From an uncultured Oscillospiraceae bacterium (GTDB taxonomy: Bacteria > Bacillota_A > Clostridia > Oscillospirales > Acutalibacteraceae): DNA of 57,458 bases. The stretch lies in contig CAJUTL010000019.1 of assembly GCA_910589395.1 (NCBI GenBank), positions 1 through 57,458 on the forward strand, given 5' to 3'. Within the stretch, counting starts at the first letter, position 1. Each line of letters opens with the position of its first letter. A program made the position numbers and the translations under genes. A model generated the notes under the pieces. It saw only the letters and a list, made by a program, of their open reading frames with translations. It had not been told where the DNA came from and made no database searches. This document shows, one piece after another, positions 32,498 through 41,603 of the stretch.

Positions 32498-34309
32498 TCA
32501 GCTGTTGTAGTACCTGGTGGTGATCACACAGGCTTCCGCCCGGGTAGCGGTTCCCTTGGGGTCGAATTTATTGCCGCCCACACCGCTGATCAGGCCGTTG
32601 TCCCGGCAGGCGTATACAGCCTCTTTCGCCCAGGAGCTGATTTTTTTGTCGTCCGCGAAAGCGGCGGAGGAAGCGCTTCTCTCCAGCCCGGCGTACTGGG
32701 CCAGGATCACGCACATCTGCTCTCTGCTGATCACGGCATTGGGACGGAAGGTGTTGTCCGTAAAGCCGTGCACATAGCCCATTTCAGAAGCCCAGGCGAT
32801 AGCCCTGGTCATTTGCGAGGCTGGGTTCTTCACATCGGTAAAGCTTGTCCCTTTGTCGTACAGGGAAAGATCCACCCGGTCAAGATTCGCCAGGGCCATT
32901 ACAAACTGTGCCCGGGTGATCTTGCCGTTGGGAGTAAAGGTGCCGTTGCCGTTGCCCCGGAAGATCTGCGCCTCTACCGCCTTGTCCACCGCGCTGTAGA
33001 ACCAGTCCTTGGTGGTAAAATCGGTGAACACGCTGCTGTCGGAAAGAACGGTAGCGGTGGAAACGGGAGTTTTTACGCCGCTTTTCATGGCTATGGCCTT
33101 GTAGGTACAGCCGGTCATATAAATGGGCCCGGTATAGGGCGTGGAATTCTGATCGGGCTGGGTGTTGTCCACCGTGTAATAAATATCCGCGCCGGCCCCG
33201 GCTGTCATGGTGACATAGCCGCCCGCCGCTTCGATCACGGGAGCGCCGGAGGCGGGAACATTGGAAACGCGCTCCGCGTAAAGAGAGCAGACATAGCCGG
33301 AAAATCCGCCGGAGGTAATGACGGAATACCATTTATCGGTGGAAACACCGTCTGCCGTGACCTTTTCTCCGGCGACCTCGTCAAGAATATCTACGCCAGT
33401 ACCCTTGGAGAGCGTGGTGACGATCTCCGATTTTGTAGTGGCCGCCTGCCGCAGGCGAACGCTGTTGGCGGTGATCTTACCGTTATAGGCGGCGGGCTCA
33501 TCATCGCCCTGAGAGCCGCCGTAGATCAATTCATAGGTGCTGTCCTTGCCGCTGTACCTGGCGCGCAGATAAGCGGCCACCTGAGAAGCGGAGGCGTAAC
33601 GGGTGCTGAGCGTTACGCGGTTTACGGGAACATATTCCCCGGCGGCGGTATAAGCGTACCCATCGCTGCCGATTCGATAACCGTCTACCGTGGTATCGGT
33701 GTCGTACTCATAGCTGGTATAATGGACAAGCTTTCCGTCCAGCTCGTACCAGCCCTCCACCGGGTATTTCATGCCGTTGTCAAAAACATGCCAGGCGGTC
33801 CAGTTTCTGCCGCTGCCCACCACCGGCTCCCGGCGCATATTGTACTGCGAATCGCTGTTATCCGCGGCTTCGTTATTGCCGATATAAATGCCGATGTGCC
33901 CGTAAATGCCCGTGCCGGGATCGTAATAATCCGGCATGGTCAGTGCCAGGCCGTGAATGTTGGGAATTCCCTCGCTGATGTCGTTGGAAAAAACGCAGTT
34001 GTCCTCCACCTGGCTGGTGGCGCCGCCCCGGCAGTTACCCAAGGCCCCTGCATCGGAGAAATAGGCGTAGAGCAGGCCAGCACAGTCCGAACCCCTGGTA
34101 TTGCCCACCGTCTGACCCTTGCCGCCGGAAATGTAGAGCCAGCCGTCCCGATGGGCCTTGATGCCGTGGGCGGCCATTCCCAGAGAAGTGGGCGTCTCCG
34201 CGGCGGAGGCGCTTTGACCGGGCAGCAGCCCGGCGGCACATACCAGCGCCAGTACCAGAAGAAGACAGAGGCTTCTGAGCGTTCCTTTTTTTGTCAAGCT
34301 TCGTATCAT
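32498..34309 (-). CDS. Secreted NlpC/P60-like peptidase with SH3, chitobiase-like and SLH domains
   Basis: 603 residues. Signal peptide to about residue 37 (ASA-AE). A peptidase domain of NlpC/P60 style follows with GSDCAGLLYAYF (Cys about 74) and GIYGHIGIYIGN (His about 137). An SH3-like domain (about 280-345: SVRLRQAATTKSEIVTTL), a CHB_HEX_C/FN3-like unit (about 350-415: ADIYYTVDNTQPDQNSTPYTGPIY) and three SLH repeats (about 430-603) complete it. SLH repeats bind secondary cell wall polymers, so it is a wall-anchored hydrolase of peptidoglycan stem peptides. GHIG and SDCAG spacing are right, the third polar residue was not identified. It is divergent from the transglutaminase-SLH gene. Confidence 0.88.
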   Translation of the reverse strand: MIRSLTKKGTLRSLCLLLVLALVCAAGLLPGQSASAAETPTSLGMAAHGIKAHRDGWLYISGGKGQTVGNTRGSDCAGLLYAYFSDAGALGNCRGGATSQVEDNCVFSNDISEGIPNIHGLALTMPDYYDPGTGIYGHIGIYIGNNEAADNSDSQYNMRREPVVGSGRNWTAWHVFDNGMKYPVEGWYELDGKLVHYTSYEYDTDTTVDGYRIGSDGYAYTAAGEYVPVNRVTLSTRYASASQVAAYLRARYSGKDSTYELIYGGSQGDDEPAAYNGKITANSVRLRQAATTKSEIVTTLSKGTGVDILDEVAGEKVTADGVSTDKWYSVITSGGFSGYVCSLYAERVSNVPASGAPVIEAAGGYVTMTAGAGADIYYTVDNTQPDQNSTPYTGPIYMTGCTYKAIAMKSGVKTPVSTATVLSDSSVFTDFTTKDWFYSAVDKAVEAQIFRGNGNGTFTPNGKITRAQFVMALANLDRVDLSLYDKGTSFTDVKNPASQMTRAIAWASEMGYVHGFTDNTFRPNAVISREQMCVILAQYAGLERSASSAAFADDKKISSWAKEAVYACRDNGLISGVGGNKFDPKGTATRAEACVITTRYYNS

Positions 34310-34654
34310 GGGTGATTCCCTCGCGTTTCAAAAAATATAGAATGAGTTGAATAAGCTGCGGCTGTCCCGCTTCTTTATTCAAGAAGGGAGAGGGACAACC
34401 AAAAGGTTACAAATTGGTTACATTCTATCACGCCTTGTTTCATTTTGCAACCCGCTTGGAAAAAATTCACAATTTCTTTGCGTTTTTCCGGAAACGCAGG
34501 TTTCCGGAAATCCAGGGAATTCCTGAGAGAAAAGGAGTTTTCCACTTCCCTTGCCAATTTCTTCCCCTTACCGAAATACCTTGCTTTTGATCTTTGAACA
34601 TCCTGCCCGGGCGGCTTTTGGTGAAAAAGGAAAGGAGCGGCTGAAAAATTGAGA
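34310..34654. other. Intergenic region between the two divergent SLH genes
   Basis: 345 bases with no gene. It contains GGTTACA twice (34405-34411 and 34416-34422), 11 bases apart, one helical turn, on the side of the NlpC-SLH gene. Such direct repeats are typical sites of OmpR-type response regulators. No repeat-island module was recognised. Confidence 0.45.
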
Positions 34655-34683
34655 TTGACTTTACCCCGGGATTCATAGATAAT
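34655..34683 (+). promoter_or_regulatory. Promoter of the transglutaminase-SLH gene
   Basis: TTGACT at 34655-34660 and GATAAT at 34678-34683, spacer 17, 32 bases before the GTG start. Confidence 0.7.
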
Positions 34684-34714
34684 AAAAGCATATAGGGAAA
34701 GGAAGGCGCTGCAT

Positions 34715-36466
34715 GTGAAAAATCTGAAACTTCAGTTGATGAGCCTGCTGCTTGCCGCCGCGCTGCTTCTCAGCATGGTGCCGGTAAGCGCACTGGCCTG
34801 GGAAAATGCGGAGGCTCTGCCCGTGGAGGTAGAGGTTCAGCGGACAGAGGATGGAGAGGGCGGCTATGATGCCGTGCTGGAAAACCGGGAAACGCTGGGA
34901 GGCGGCGACCCGCTTCTCAGTGACGAAAGAGCATTCCGCGCGCCCGCCGTTTCCTATGACGGCGGAGATATGTATGGGCAGCTCACCGCCCGACAGAAAG
35001 CCTGCTATGACGCGCTGGAGGCCATTACAATAGACCGTCTGCTTTCTTCCGCTCAGGTACAGCACAACAATATGATATATTATAGAGTCCTCACACGGGT
35101 CCCGGAGCTGACCGGGGTCTCTATCGCGGGTTCTTTTTCCAAAGGGAAATTTGTCCCCGCCAAAGCGGCGGCTTCCATAGAATCCGGCATCTATACGGAT
35201 CTGTGCGCCGCCATCGTGGCCCTGCGCTACGACAGGCCGGACGCTTTGTGGCTTGCCCATTTGCAATACGGCTATAAGGTGATCCAGTCTGGTTCCGCCG
35301 CTGCCAAGGTCACCGATGTGATTTTTGATTTCCATTTAGAATATGGCGGGCTGGAGCGGGATATGCACAACGACATGCTGAAGCGGGCGGAGGAGATCGC
35401 CGCGGAGGCAAAAAACGCCCCCAATACCTACAGCAGGGTAAAAGCCGTCCACGATCTGCTGGCCCAGGTCAACACCTATGGAGATCCCAAGGAAAACCTG
35501 GCCCACACCGCCTACAGCGCCCTGATCCAGGGAGACGCTTACGAACCTGTCTGTGACGGGTACGCCAAGGCATTTAAAATTGTCTGCGGCCTGCTGGATA
35601 TCCCCTGTGCCCTTGCTTCCAGCGCCACCCATATGTGGAACAATGTGAAAATGGACGATGGGGAATGGTACAATCTGGATCTCACCTGGGACGATAGCCA
35701 GGCGGACGCTGTTGGCTACGATTACTTCCTGGTCGGCTCTCAAACCGTAGTAGAGGGAGAGGCCTTCTCCAGGCAGAAGGATCATCTGGAGGAAAATCCC
35801 TACAATGTTTATCTGGAAGGGGATAAGGATAAGCTTTTGAAGCCGGTGTCACTTTCGTTCCCCGCCAAAAGCAAGCAGGCCTATACCTATCAGGGAGAAG
35901 ATTACCCGTCTCTTACCTTCCCGGACGTAAAACGCAGCGCTTGGTATTATGAACCTGTGGAAAAGGCTTATCAGTTGGGCCTGTTTCAAGGAGATACCAA
36001 CGGGCTGTTCCAGCCCTCCAAAAATATTACCAGGGCGGAATTCGCTCTGGTCACGGCAAACGCGCTGGGCGTGGAACTCAGCGAATACGGCGGCTCCGCC
36101 TTTACCGATGTGCCGGAGGGAAAGTGGTTTTCCCCGGCGGTGGCCTGGGCAAAGGAGGCCGGCGTCATGCGGGGAGACGGTAACGGGAAATTCCGCCCCA
36201 ACGCGCCCATCACCCGGGAAGAAATGTGCGTGGTGATCTCTCAGGCCCTGGAGGCCCACAAAGAGCTCGAAAGCTTTACCTTCCCGGATCACGCCTCCAT
36301 CTCCCGCTGGGCCAGAAACGCCGTCTATGAATGCTATACGCTGGGACTGGTCAAGGGGGACAACAAGGGCTATTTCTCCCCCAAGGGCAACACCCTCAGA
36401 AGCGAAGCGGCAACCGTGTTTACAAAGTTTGTAGAGCTGGGCGAGCCCTACCTGCCTCAGAAATAA
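34715..36466 (+). CDS. Secreted transglutaminase-like protein with SLH repeats
   Basis: 583 residues. Signal peptide to about residue 28 (SALA-WE). The transglutaminase-like core (about 225-350) shows the triad: Cys in YEPVCDGYAKAFK, His in ATHMWNNVK and Asp in YNLDLTWDD. Three SLH repeats follow from about residue 400 (FPDVKRSAWYYEPVEKAYQLG, FTDVPEGKWFSPAVAWAKEAG, FPDHASISRWARNAVYECYTLG). Such proteins may cross-link or cleave cell-wall or surface proteins; the substrate is unknown. The start is GTG at 34715, after GGGAAAGGAAGG; the ATG at 34713 is out of frame. Confidence 0.88.
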   Translation: MKNLKLQLMSLLLAAALLLSMVPVSALAWENAEALPVEVEVQRTEDGEGGYDAVLENRETLGGGDPLLSDERAFRAPAVSYDGGDMYGQLTARQKACYDALEAITIDRLLSSAQVQHNNMIYYRVLTRVPELTGVSIAGSFSKGKFVPAKAAASIESGIYTDLCAAIVALRYDRPDALWLAHLQYGYKVIQSGSAAAKVTDVIFDFHLEYGGLERDMHNDMLKRAEEIAAEAKNAPNTYSRVKAVHDLLAQVNTYGDPKENLAHTAYSALIQGDAYEPVCDGYAKAFKIVCGLLDIPCALASSATHMWNNVKMDDGEWYNLDLTWDDSQADAVGYDYFLVGSQTVVEGEAFSRQKDHLEENPYNVYLEGDKDKLLKPVSLSFPAKSKQAYTYQGEDYPSLTFPDVKRSAWYYEPVEKAYQLGLFQGDTNGLFQPSKNITRAEFALVTANALGVELSEYGGSAFTDVPEGKWFSPAVAWAKEAGVMRGDGNGKFRPNAPITREEMCVVISQALEAHKELESFTFPDHASISRWARNAVYECYTLGLVKGDNKGYFSPKGNTLRSEAATVFTKFVELGEPYLPQK

Positions 36467-36481
36467 AGTGAAAGCATATCC

Positions 36482-36514
36482 AAAGAAGGCCGCCCGTTCA
36501 GGGCGGCCTTCTTT
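36482..36514 (+). terminator. Terminator of the transglutaminase-SLH gene
   Basis: Fourteen-base perfect arms (AAAGAAGGCCGCCC and complement) around GTTCA, followed by T. Confidence 0.88.
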
Positions 36515-36531
36515 TCTGTTGTCAGCCATAC

Positions 36532-36815
36532 GAGTAATGAGAAATTAGCAATGAGCAATTTTAAGGGCGAAGTTTAATAAATTCGGAATTTAGCGGTGAG
36601 CGAAAGCCTGCCCTTGCTTGCAAGGGCAGGGGGACCACCGTTAGGTGGTAGAGGGGATCGTCACACGCAGAAAGCGGGATAGAATCGCCAGTTTCAATCC
36701 CCTCAGTCAGCCTTCGGCTGACAGCTCCCCTTACTTGCGTAAGTGGAGCCTAAGGGTGCTAAACTATAATTTACCGGGCGTTGCCCTTAATTGCTCATTG
36801 CTAATTCCTCATTGC
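36532..36815. repeat. Intergenic repeat island 5 (A-B-F-B'-A')
   Basis: A heptamers GAGTAAT, GAGAAAT, TAGCAAT, GAGCAAT at 36532-36559; B near 36578-36597; core F at 36605-36755, with hairpins CTGCCCTTGC-TT-GCAAGGGCAG and ACCACCGTTAGGTGGT on the left and TCAGCCTTCGGCTGA on the right; B' near 36762-36778; inverted A heptamers at 36787-36815. The ends are those of the C-type islands but the core is F, and module D is absent. Confidence 0.82.
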
Positions 36816-36872
36816 CCTGGTATTCCCCAGCATCTCAAAAATTTCCCGAACAGGTTTTTCTTCTCTTTTTTA

Positions 36873-36901
36873 TTGACAAAATCCACGCAAAATAAGATAA
36901 T
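36873..36901 (+). promoter_or_regulatory. Promoter of valS
   Basis: TTGACA at 36873-36878 and GATAAT at 36896-36901, spacer 17. The leader is about 100 bases and includes AAGGCG...CGCCTTTT (about 36911-36945), a possible attenuator-like hairpin. It is too short for a T-box, and no T-box sequence was seen. Confidence 0.7.
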
Positions 36902-37009
36902 AAAAGTTCAAGGCGTGCGGAGTTGTGATACGCTATGCGCCTTTTGTGAAAAATGGAAAAATCGCCGGCGGGTATGTCCTGATCCCGGCATAAAACAGGA
37001 GTGAGGAAC

Positions 37010-39634
37010 GTGAACACAGAGCTTGCCAAGGCATATGAGCCTCAGGAAGTGGAAAAACGAATTTACGATTTCTGGATGAAGGGCGGCTGGTTCCATGCGG
37101 AGCCGGATCCCGAAAAGAAGCCCTACACCATTGTGATCCCGCCGCCCAATATCACCGGGCAGCTGCACATGGGACATGCCCTGGACGAAACCATGCAGGA
37201 TATTCTGATCCGCTGGAAGCGCATGCAGGGGTATTCCGCCCTGTGGCTTCCCGGTACGGACCATGCTTCCATCGCCACAGAGGCCAAGATCGTGGAGGCC
37301 ATGCGGGAGGAAGGGATCTCGAAGGAGGATCTCGGCAGAGAGGGCTTTTTAGAGCGGGCCTGGGCCTGGAAGGAAAAATTCGGCGGACGAATCATTGAGC
37401 AGCTGAAGCTTTTGGGCTCCTCCTGCGACTGGGACCGCCTGCGCTTTACCATGGACGAGGGCTGCTCCAAGGCGGTGCGCCATGTGTTTGTAAAGCTTTA
37501 CAAGCAGGGGCTCATTTACCGGGGAGAACGCATCATCAACTGGTGTCCCAACTGCCGTACCGCGATTTCCGACGCCGAGGTGAATTTCGAGGAAAAGGAA
37601 GGCTCCTTCTGGCATCTGCGTTATCCCCTGGCGGACGGCTCCGGCTTTATTGAGCTTGCCACCACCCGCCCGGAAACCATGCTGGGCGATACGGCTGTGG
37701 CGGTGCACCCTGAGGACGAGCGTTACCGGCATCTCATCGGCAAAACGGTGATCCTGCCTTTGGTGGAAAAGGAGATCCCCATTGTTGCCGACGAATACGT
37801 GGAAATGGATTTCGGCACCGGTGTGGTAAAGATCACCCCCGCCCACGACCCCAACGACTTCGAGGTGGGCAAGCGCCACGACCTGCCGGTCATCAACGTG
37901 ATGAACGAGGACGGCTCCATCAATGAAAACGGCGGAAAATACGCGGGCCTGTCCGGCATGGAGGCCAGAAAGCAGATCGTGAAGGACCTGGACGAGGGCG
38001 GCTATCTGATCAAAATCGAGCCCCTAAAGCACAATGTAGGCACCTGCTCCCGCTGCCACACGGTGGTGGAGCCCCGGGTCTCTACTCAGTGGTTCGTGAA
38101 AATGGAGCCCCTGGCGAAGCCCGCCGTAGACGCGGTGAAAACCGGTGAGATCAAGTTCATTCCGGAGCGGATGGACAAGGTCTATTATAACTGGATGGAC
38201 AATATCAAGGACTGGTGTATTTCTCGGCAGCTGTGGTGGGGCCATCGGATCCCCGCCTGGTACTGCGAGGATTGCGGGGAGATCATTGTTTCCGAAACAG
38301 ACGCCGAAATCTGTCCCAAGTGCGGCAGCCGCCATCTGCGGCAGGACAGCGATACGCTGGATACCTGGTTCTCCTCCGCCCTGTGGCCCTTCTCCACGCT
38401 GGGGTGGCCGGAAAATACAGAAGAGCTGAAGTACTTCTATCCCACCGACACCCTGGTTACCGGGTACGATATCATTTTCTTCTGGGTGGCCAGAATGATC
38501 TTCTCCGGCCTGGAGCACATGGGAGAGGCTCCCTTTAAGACCGTGTTTTTCCACGGCCTTGTCCGGGACGCCCAGGGCAGAAAAATGAGCAAGTCCCTGG
38601 GCAACGGCATTGACCCCGTGGAGGTCATTGACCGGTACGGCGCGGATGCCCTGCGCTTTACACTGGTAACGGGAAACAGCCCCGGAAACGATATGCGCTT
38701 CTCTGATGAAAAGGTGGCCGCCAGCCGGAACTTTGCCAATAAGCTTTGGAACGCCGCCCGGTTCATTCACATGAACATTGATGGAAAAGACGTGCCCTGC
38801 GCCCTGCCGGAAACGCTTTCCCTGGAGGATAAGTGGATCCTCAGCCGTTTTATGTCCGTCACAAAGGAAATGACGGAAAATTTGGAGAAATTTGAGCTGG
38901 GCATCGCCGTGGCGAAGCTTTACGATTTCCTGTGGGACGATTTCTGCGATTGGACCATTGAGCTCGCCAAGATCCGCATGAACGGCGAAGATGAGGCGGA
39001 CGCCCAAAATACCCGGCAGGTGCTGGTGTGGGTGCTGAGCAATACCTTAAAGCTGCTGCACCCCTTTATGCCCTTTATCACGGAGGAGATCTGGCAAAGC
39101 CTGCCCCACGAGGGAGAGGCTCTGATCGTTGCTCCCTGGCCGGTTTATGACAAGGCTCTCTGCTTCCCGGAGGAGGAAGCGGAAATGGCCAAGGTCATGG
39201 AGCTGATCACCGCTGTGCGTACCCGCCGCAGTGAAATGAATGTGCCGCCCTCCAGAAAAGCCCATCTGTATGTGGAAACCGCTTCCCCCGCCGCCTTTGA
39301 AACAGAGCGGGAGGCCATTCTCCGCCTGGCCTATTGCAGCGGGCTGGAGATCGGAGAAGCCTTCTCCGTGGACGGCGCGGTCACAGTGGTCACCGCCGCC
39401 TGCAAGGGCTATCTGCCCATGGACGACCTGGTGGATAAAGCCGCCGAGACCGCCCGGCTCCGAAAGGAGCTGGAGGGCGCGAAAAAGCAGCTCGCGAATG
39501 CCGAAGCAAAGCTTCAAAACGAAACCTTTATCGGCAAAGCCCCCCAGAAGGTGATCGATGGAGTAAGGGACAACGCCGAAAAGCTTCGGGAAAAAGTGCG
39601 CCTGATTGAAGAGTCTTTGAAAGCGTTTCAGTGA
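37010..39634 (+). CDS. valS: Valine--tRNA ligase
   Basis: About 874 residues. Class I synthetase motifs HMGHA (HIGH type, near residue 46) and KMSKS (in GRKMSKSLGNGIDP, about 525) are present; the editing domain spans about 190-330; the C-terminal coiled coil (KAAETARLRKELEGAKKQLANAEAKL) is that of ValRS and distinguishes it from IleRS and LeuRS. It charges tRNA-Val with valine and edits threonine. GTG at 37010 (MNTELAKAYEP) is chosen with AGGAG 8 bases upstream; GTG at 37001 overlaps that site. It is followed 10 bases later by a VOC gene in the same direction. Confidence 0.95.
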   Translation: MNTELAKAYEPQEVEKRIYDFWMKGGWFHAEPDPEKKPYTIVIPPPNITGQLHMGHALDETMQDILIRWKRMQGYSALWLPGTDHASIATEAKIVEAMREEGISKEDLGREGFLERAWAWKEKFGGRIIEQLKLLGSSCDWDRLRFTMDEGCSKAVRHVFVKLYKQGLIYRGERIINWCPNCRTAISDAEVNFEEKEGSFWHLRYPLADGSGFIELATTRPETMLGDTAVAVHPEDERYRHLIGKTVILPLVEKEIPIVADEYVEMDFGTGVVKITPAHDPNDFEVGKRHDLPVINVMNEDGSINENGGKYAGLSGMEARKQIVKDLDEGGYLIKIEPLKHNVGTCSRCHTVVEPRVSTQWFVKMEPLAKPAVDAVKTGEIKFIPERMDKVYYNWMDNIKDWCISRQLWWGHRIPAWYCEDCGEIIVSETDAEICPKCGSRHLRQDSDTLDTWFSSALWPFSTLGWPENTEELKYFYPTDTLVTGYDIIFFWVARMIFSGLEHMGEAPFKTVFFHGLVRDAQGRKMSKSLGNGIDPVEVIDRYGADALRFTLVTGNSPGNDMRFSDEKVAASRNFANKLWNAARFIHMNIDGKDVPCALPETLSLEDKWILSRFMSVTKEMTENLEKFELGIAVAKLYDFLWDDFCDWTIELAKIRMNGEDEADAQNTRQVLVWVLSNTLKLLHPFMPFITEEIWQSLPHEGEALIVAPWPVYDKALCFPEEEAEMAKVMELITAVRTRRSEMNVPPSRKAHLYVETASPAAFETEREAILRLAYCSGLEIGEAFSVDGAVTVVTAACKGYLPMDDLVDKAAETARLRKELEGAKKQLANAEAKLQNETFIGKAPQKVIDGVRDNAEKLREKVRLIEESLKAFQ

Positions 39635-39644
39635 GGGACGGTCC

Positions 39645-39995
39645 ATGAATTGCAAAATAGGCTCGCTTTACCTGTGTGTGAAGGATATGGATCGGGCGAT
39701 TGAATTTTACGAAAAATTTTTTGAAATGTCTGTTACGATAAAAGATGAGGTCTACAGCGATTTTCACGTCGGCGGTTTTCAGTGGGGCCTTTTCGCCTAT
39801 GAAAAAATGGGGGAAGAGCACACTTTTGGCAGTAATTGCCTGCCTAGTGTTAAGGTGGAAAACCTTGAGACGCTGAAAAGAAAGCTGAAGGGCTTGACGG
39901 TTTGTTTCCCCCTGACAAAAATCGGGGATAACTGGGTCTCGGAATTTGTAGACAGCGAGGGAAATCATGTAGAGCTGACTGCTCCTGCCGGATAG
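39645..39995 (+). CDS. VOC family (glyoxalase/bleomycin-resistance-like) protein
   Basis: 116 residues with two beta-alpha-beta-beta-beta units: LYLCVKDMDRAIEFYEKFFEM at the start and FVDSEGNHVELTAPAG at the end, where GNHVEL supplies the usual metal-site Glu. Members are metal-dependent lyases, dioxygenases or antibiotic-binding proteins; the substrate is not known here. It follows valS by 10 bases and ends before a strong terminator, so it shares that transcript. Confidence 0.85.
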   Translation: MNCKIGSLYLCVKDMDRAIEFYEKFFEMSVTIKDEVYSDFHVGGFQWGLFAYEKMGEEHTFGSNCLPSVKVENLETLKRKLKGLTVCFPLTKIGDNWVSEFVDSEGNHVELTAPAG

Positions 39996-40071
39996 ACGAG
40001 GAAAAGCGGAAGGAACTTTTCTTTGCCTTTGACATGCTTCCCCAAAATATTTGTGTTTCACACAGTAAAAT

Positions 40072-40110
40072 AGTCCTGAAAAGAGCGGACAAGCCGTTCT
40101 TTTCAGGACT
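40072..40110 (+). terminator. Terminator of the valS-VOC unit
   Basis: Seventeen-base stem (AGTCCTGAAAAGAGCGG with its complement, one G-U pair) around 5 bases, then TTCTTTTTT. Confidence 0.88.
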
Positions 40111-40178
40111 TTCTTTTTTACGGAACATCACGAAGCTCTGCCATCTGAAAACTAAAATTTTGGAAGGAATGTGATCGT

Positions 40179-40496
40179 ATGAACGTGCAGCTCAGTTACA
40201 AGGACGGCGTGCTTACCGCCCGGCTCAGCGGGGAGATCGACCACCACAACGCCAGGGAAATGCGGGAGCAGATCGACGATACCTCTCAAAAGCTGAAGCC
40301 CTATTGCCTGCGTCTGGATTTTTCGGACGTGCCCTTTATGGACAGCTCCGGAGTAGGGCTGATTCTGGGAAGAGTGCGTCTGTACCGCTTTTGGAAGGGC
40401 CATGTGGTGCTGTGCGGGTTGTCCCCCTACCTGAATAAGATGGTGGAGCTTTCCGGAATAGAATCCATTGCCGCAATAGAAAGGAGGGCGGGATAA
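40179..40496 (+). CDS. spoIIAA: Anti-sigma factor antagonist SpoIIAA
   Basis: 105 residues, a STAS-domain protein. The phosphorylation site is the first Ser of MDSSGVGLILGR, residue about 56. In its dephosphorylated form it frees sigma-F from SpoIIAB in the forespore. ATG at 40179 follows GGAAGGAATG. It begins the classic three-gene spoIIA operon, with the next start one base after its stop codon. A clear sigma-H promoter was not found in the short gap. Confidence 0.93.
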   Translation: MNVQLSYKDGVLTARLSGEIDHHNAREMREQIDDTSQKLKPYCLRLDFSDVPFMDSSGVGLILGRVRLYRFWKGHVVLCGLSPYLNKMVELSGIESIAAIERRAG

Positions 40497-40497
40497 C

Positions 40498-40932
40498 ATG
40501 ATGAAGCCGGTGAATCAAACGCAGATCTGCTTCCCCTCCAACTCCGTGAATGAGAGCTTCGGCCGGGCGGCGGTATCGGCCTTTCTCGCCCAGCTGGACC
40601 CCACGGTATCCGACCTGACGGAGCTGAAGACCGCCGTTTCCGAGGCGGTGACAAACGCCATTGTACACGGCTATCGGGAAAAGCTCGGAATGGTTTACAT
40701 AACTGTGAAACTTTTTGAAAACGGCAAGGCGGTGGTACGCATTCGGGATAAGGGCTGTGGCATTTCGGATATCCGGCAGGCCATGGAGCCCCTGTACACT
40801 ACCGGCGGCGAAGAACGGGCGGGCCTGGGCTTTTCCGTGATGCAAAGCTTTTGCGACAGAGTGCGGGTGAGCTCTGCGCCCGGCAAGGGCACCAGCGTCA
40901 CCCTGACAAAGCTCTTTGAGACAAAGGCATAG
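40498..40932 (+). CDS. spoIIAB: Anti-sigma F factor and protein kinase SpoIIAB
   Basis: 144 residues with the GHKL ATPase/kinase fold: ELKTAVSEAVTNAIVHGYRE is the N box, IRDKGCGI the G1 box, and ERAGLGFSVMQSF the G2 box. It binds sigma-F and phosphorylates SpoIIAA. Two ATGs open the frame (40498, 40501); AGGAGGGCGGG lies just upstream. The stop is 2 bases before sigF. Confidence 0.95.
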   Translation: MMKPVNQTQICFPSNSVNESFGRAAVSAFLAQLDPTVSDLTELKTAVSEAVTNAIVHGYREKLGMVYITVKLFENGKAVVRIRDKGCGISDIRQAMEPLYTTGGEERAGLGFSVMQSFCDRVRVSSAPGKGTSVTLTKLFETKA

Positions 40933-40934
40933 CT

Positions 40935-41603
40935 ATGCTTGTCTGCCAAACGAAGCATTGCTCCGACGGCTTTGTGGAAGAAAACATGGGCCTTGTACAC
41001 CTGTGCGCCCGGCGTTTTTCCGGAAAGGGCGTGGAGTATGAGGATCTGTTTCAGGCGGGCTGTGTGGGGCTGATCAAAGCGGCCGAGCATTTTGACTGGG
41101 AACGGGGCGTGAAATTTTCCACCTATGCCGTGCCGGTCATTTTGGGGGAGATCCGCCTGCTGTTTCGCGTTGGGCGGCCTGTTCGCGTTTCCCGGGGCAT
41201 GCAGGAGCTGGGAAAAAAGGCCCGGGAGGCGGAGGAGGCTTTTCGGGAAAAAGAGGGAACAAGCCCCACGGTGGCCCAGGTGGCGAAGCTCTTGAGCGTG
41301 CCAGTGGAAAAGGCGGCGCTGGCGCTGGGCGTTTCTCAAGCCCCCGTTTCCCTCAGCGGTGATGAAAGCGGAGAGCTGGAGATCCCGGTGGAAGCCCCGG
41401 AGGAAAAAATGACAGAGCGGCTTACCCTGTACGAGCTGCTCCACACCCTGGAGGAGCGGGACAAAAAGCTCCTCGAATACCGCTATTTTCAGGGAAAAAC
41501 ACAAACGGTCACCGCCGGCCTGCTGGGAATGACCCAGGTGCAGGTCAGCCGAAGAGAAAAAAAGCTGCTGCTCTATCTGCGGCAGGAGCTTATGGAAAAG
41601 TAA
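40935..41603 (+). CDS. sigF: Sporulation sigma factor SigF
   Basis: 222 residues. Region 2 is YEDLFQAGCVGLIKAAEHFDWERGVKFSTYAVPVILGEIR; region 3 has PVRVSRGMQELGKKAREAEE; region 4 has LLEYRYFQGKTQTVTAGLLGMTQVQVSRREKKLL. It directs the first forespore-specific transcription, held inactive by SpoIIAB. Its presence is strong evidence that the organism sporulates or descends from a sporulator. Spacing of 2 bases from spoIIAB indicates coupling. The stop codon lies within the stem of a terminator. Confidence 0.95.
   Translation: MLVCQTKHCSDGFVEENMGLVHLCARRFSGKGVEYEDLFQAGCVGLIKAAEHFDWERGVKFSTYAVPVILGEIRLLFRVGRPVRVSRGMQELGKKAREAEEAFREKEGTSPTVAQVAKLLSVPVEKAALALGVSQAPVSLSGDESGELEIPVEAPEEKMTERLTLYELLHTLEERDKKLLEYRYFQGKTQTVTAGLLGMTQVQVSRREKKLLLYLRQELMEK

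Noticed and set aside
32768..34315. 515-codon plus-strand open frame opposite the NlpC-SLH gene
   Set aside because: It is the shadow of a GC-rich gene on the other strand; it has no ribosome site and no family resemblance, while the minus frame has a signal peptide and known domains.
36902..37009. T-box leader before valS
   Set aside because: The leader is only about 100 bases and lacks the T-box sequence and specifier stem; only a small hairpin is present.
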